From an uncultured Chitinophaga sp. (GTDB lineage Bacteria; Bacteroidota; Bacteroidia; Chitinophagales; Chitinophagaceae), in the NCBI RefSeq assembly GCF_937898475.1, contig NZ_CALEJS010000032.1:1-64000 (forward strand): a stretch of DNA of 64,000 nt. Reading direction: 5' to 3'. The translations under genes and the position numbers were made by a program. Below the pieces are notes generated by a model that was not told where the DNA came from, did no database searches, and saw nothing but the letters and a program-made list of their open reading frames with translations. Positions 61,915 through 64,000 of this stretch are shown here, piece after piece (within the stretch, counting starts at the first letter, position 1; each line of letters starts with the position of its first letter).

Positions 61915-61928
61915 CCCCGCATGCGGGG
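61915..61928. repeat. 14-bp perfect palindrome upstream of the coiled-coil lipoprotein gene
   Basis: CCCCGCATGCGGGG is a perfect palindrome without a loop, 36 nt before the lipoprotein start. It is a possible protein-binding site; no regulator can be named. Confidence 0.5.
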
Positions 61929-61964
61929 AGGGCTATCTGTTTCTGGTTAATTGAAATGCAGAAG

Positions 61965-62396
61965 ATGAATAAACTACTGACAGGATTAGTATTAATGACC
62001 TTTTTAGCCTGCCGGGAAAATAGTACCCGGGAAGAGAAAAGGGAGGAGGTAAAGGCTGGCCTGGAAAAGATTCAGCAGGATCTGAAAGAGACGGCGGATG
62101 CCGCCGCCGGCTATTTATCTGAACAAAAAGAGAAAGTGGCAAATGACCTGGAGGAGCGCCGCAGGGAAATTGACCAGAAGATAGAGGCATTACGGGACGA
62201 CAGTACCGGGAGGGCGGTGCAGGCGCGTAGGAAACTAACCGGATTGCGGAACGATATCAACAGAAAGCTGGAAGATCTGAAGGGGGCAAGTGCAGCCACC
62301 TGGGATAGTACCCAACTAAAAATTGATACATTATTAAAGAAATCGGACAAAGAATGGACGGCGTTCAAAAAGGACTTTAAGGAGCTGTTCCAGTAA
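61965..62396 (+). CDS. Small coiled-coil lipoprotein
   Basis: The ATG at 61965 opens a lipoprotein signal with the lipobox TFLAC and gives 143 residues; an ATG at 61956 and an upstream TTG are alternatives. The mature part is almost entirely charged amphipathic helix (EVKAGLEKIQQDLKETADAA, then EERRREIDQKIEAL), apolipoprotein-like. No family is recognised. It may coat a membrane surface or the cell wall. It precedes rnhB by 54 nt. Confidence 0.72.
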   Translation: MNKLLTGLVLMTFLACRENSTREEKREEVKAGLEKIQQDLKETADAAAGYLSEQKEKVANDLEERRREIDQKIEALRDDSTGRAVQARRKLTGLRNDINRKLEDLKGASAATWDSTQLKIDTLLKKSDKEWTAFKKDFKELFQ

Positions 62397-62450
62397 AATT
62401 ATTGCGGCACAAAATAGTTTTATAACTTTACCGGTATCAATTTTAATGGT

Positions 62451-63065
62451 TTGCTACTATCTTATCATCAACATATAGAGCCGGAGGCAGGTTGTGATGA
62501 AGCAGGCCGCGGATGCCTGGCCGGACCCGTGTTTGCGGCGGCAGTGATATTACCGAAACGGTTCCGGCACCCGTTGCTGAATGATTCCAAGCAACTGAAA
62601 CCTGCAGAGCGCGAACAGTTGCGGTATATCATCGAGAAAGAGGCGGTTTGTTATGCGGTGGCTAGTGTGGACAATATTGAAATAGATCGTATTAACATAC
62701 TGCAGGCCTCTTTCCGGGCCATGCACCTGGCATTGGAACAGCTTACCTGTCAGCCGGGTTTTATACTGGTGGATGGTAATCGCTTTACACCCTATGGAAA
62801 AGTGCCGCATGCCTGTATTATTCAGGGCGACGGAACATATGCCTCTATTGCGGCGGCCTCCATACTGGCTAAAACTTACCGGGATGCATATATGCAACGC
62901 CTGCATGATGAGTACCCGCATTTTGGCTGGAGCGAAAACAAAGGATATCCAACACTCCAACACCGTAACGCCATCCGTGAACACGGTGAAACCCCCTATC
63001 ACCGCAAATCGTTCCGGTTATTGCCTGAACAGCTGGAGTTGGACCTCGGTATGAACCAGGGATAA
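62451..63065 (+). CDS. rnhB: Ribonuclease HII
   Basis: The 204-residue enzyme cleaves RNA in RNA-DNA hybrids and at single ribonucleotides. The active-site aspartate and glutamate lie in GCDEAGRGCLAGPV (residues 14-27), with further metal ligands in LVDGNRF and in the AASILAKTYRDAYM region. In this frame the only suitable start is TTG at 62451; the nearby ATG at 62446 is out of frame. It lies upstream of rpoN with a gap of 122 nt. Confidence 0.95.
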   Translation: MLLSYHQHIEPEAGCDEAGRGCLAGPVFAAAVILPKRFRHPLLNDSKQLKPAEREQLRYIIEKEAVCYAVASVDNIEIDRINILQASFRAMHLALEQLTCQPGFILVDGNRFTPYGKVPHACIIQGDGTYASIAAASILAKTYRDAYMQRLHDEYPHFGWSENKGYPTLQHRNAIREHGETPYHRKSFRLLPEQLELDLGMNQG

Positions 63066-63187
63066 AGAAGCAAACTGTAGCCACCGGAGACTTATTAGGC
63101 AATTGTTAAATGAAAATGGTGTAGGCGCTTTAAGTCGTTACTTATATTGTATTGTTATTACTTTTGTTCTCAAGAGGGAGTAGATTT

Positions 63188-64000
63188 ATGTTAAAGCAGA
63201 CACAACAGCAAAAATTATTGCAGAAACTATCGCCTCAGCAAATTCAGCTCATGAAATTGCTGCAGGTGCCTACTGCCAACCTGGAAGAACGTATCAAGGA
63301 AGAGCTGGAGGAAAACCCTGCACTGGAATATGGGGAGGATGAGACGCACGATGAAGACCCCAATAAGGAAACCCAGGAAGACCTACTGCCCTCTTCTTCC
63401 ACAGAAGGTGAGGAGGAAGAGGATTTTGAGCCGGACGGCAGCGAAAATGAATACGATAATATAGACATATCAGAATATGTTAACGAGGGTGATGATGACA
63501 TAGCCGATTATCGACTTCGTGATGATAACTACCCGGATCCGGACGAGAATAAGACGATACCGGTACGGGTAGAGACCTCATTCCATGAGCACCTACTGAG
63601 CCAGCTGGGAATGCTGGAGCTGGATGAACGTCAGCAACGCATAGCAGAACAGATCATAGGCAGCATTGATGATGATGGTTACCTGCGCAGGGAAGTAAGC
63701 GCCATTGTAGACGATCTTTCATTTTCGCAGAATGTCTCCACAGATGAGGAGGAAATAAAACTGCTGATCAAAAAGATCCAGGAGTTTGATCCGCCGGGCG
63801 TATGCTGTACAGACCTGAAAGAATGCCTGCTGCTGCAGCTGAAACGTAAACCCCAGGATGATCCCGGCGTACAGACCGCTTACCAGATACTGGATAGCTA
63901 CTTTGACGAATTCACCAAGAAGCATTACGAAAAGATACAGAAGGGTTTGAACCTGAGTGATGAAGGGCTGAAAGAAGCCATTAACCAGATCATCCGGTTA
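63188..64000 (+). CDS. rpoN: RNA polymerase sigma-54 factor RpoN, 5' part (runs off the window)
   Basis: The first 271 codons are visible and open to the window edge. Region I is the Gln/Leu-rich activator-interacting segment (LKQTQQQKLLQKLSPQQIQLMKLLQV) ending LEENPALEY. A long acidic region II follows (residues 45-115), then the core-binding domain (HLLSQLGMLELDERQQRIAEQIIGSIDDDGYLRR, FDPPGVCCTDLKECLLLQL). The DNA-binding RpoN box lies beyond the window. AGGGAG lies 11 nt before the ATG. No enhancer-binding activator is present in the window. Confidence 0.96.
   Translation, partial: MLKQTQQQKLLQKLSPQQIQLMKLLQVPTANLEERIKEELEENPALEYGEDETHDEDPNKETQEDLLPSSSTEGEEEEDFEPDGSENEYDNIDISEYVNEGDDDIADYRLRDDNYPDPDENKTIPVRVETSFHEHLLSQLGMLELDERQQRIAEQIIGSIDDDGYLRREVSAIVDDLSFSQNVSTDEEEIKLLIKKIQEFDPPGVCCTDLKECLLLQLKRKPQDDPGVQTAYQILDSYFDEFTKKHYEKIQKGLNLSDEGLKEAINQIIRL

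Overview
The window comes from a Bacteroidota chromosome, most likely a member of the Chitinophagaceae (Chitinophaga-like). The support is a SusC/SusD pair, a DUF4836 lipoprotein, an S46 dipeptidyl-peptidase, a DUF3857 transglutaminase-like protein, a GH3/beta-lactamase fusion, several TAnnTTTG-type promoter boxes, weak ribosome binding sites and roughly balanced GC content. The genus is an inference. I see no phage, transposon, CRISPR array or rRNA. The only RNA gene I found is tRNA-Thr(CGT).

Positions 1-11400 hold a sugar-oxidation region. It has a Tat-exported TIM-barrel isomerase-like protein (minus strand), a SUMF1-domain protein and a Tat-exported Gfo/Idh oxidoreductase (plus strand). 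A separate three-gene minus-strand operon encodes a GMC oxidoreductase with a four-cysteine motif, a Tat-tagged gluconate-2-dehydrogenase-subunit-3-like protein and a second Tat-exported Gfo/Idh enzyme. A gluconokinase-type FGGY kinase diverges from that operon. Together they resemble the periplasmic 3-keto-glycoside chemistry known from Bacteroidota and rhizobia. A PBP4-type DD-carboxypeptidase and a small lipoprotein lie inside this stretch.

Positions 11400-26600 hold mutL, msrB, two SRPBCC proteins, a complete RND efflux operon (adaptor, pump, TolC) and an isolated SusC/SusD pair with a 400-nt leader. Positions 26600-38800 hold YciI, DUF4836, a two-gene ABC exporter with an unusual ATPase, an amidohydrolase, a Dabb protein, a DUF3857-transglutaminase-DUF2569 membrane protein, a DUF2891 protein, a geranylgeranyl-reductase-like flavoprotein, YbaB and DUF72. 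Positions 38800-46800 hold the tRNA, an acyl-CoA desaturase, an MFS exporter, a thioesterase, obgE, adk and the GH3/beta-lactamase fusion.

Positions 46800-64000 hold two membrane-anchored patatin-like proteins on either side of heme A synthase (ctaA), an alpha/beta hydrolase, typA, alkB, a stand-alone SIR2-like protein, a META-domain lipoprotein, a SnoaL-like protein, a TIG lipoprotein, an S46 peptidase, a coiled-coil lipoprotein, rnhB and the first part of rpoN, which runs off the window.

The most unusual non-coding signal is a degenerate tandem array of twelve units with an almost exact 11-bp pitch at 54231-54363, between the divergent hydrolase and typA genes. Other points of interest are the sugar-oxidation cluster with its Fe-S-type cysteine motif, the patatin pair around ctaA, the stand-alone SIR2 protein, an ABC ATPase without the H-loop histidine, and promoter boxes that almost touch start codons.
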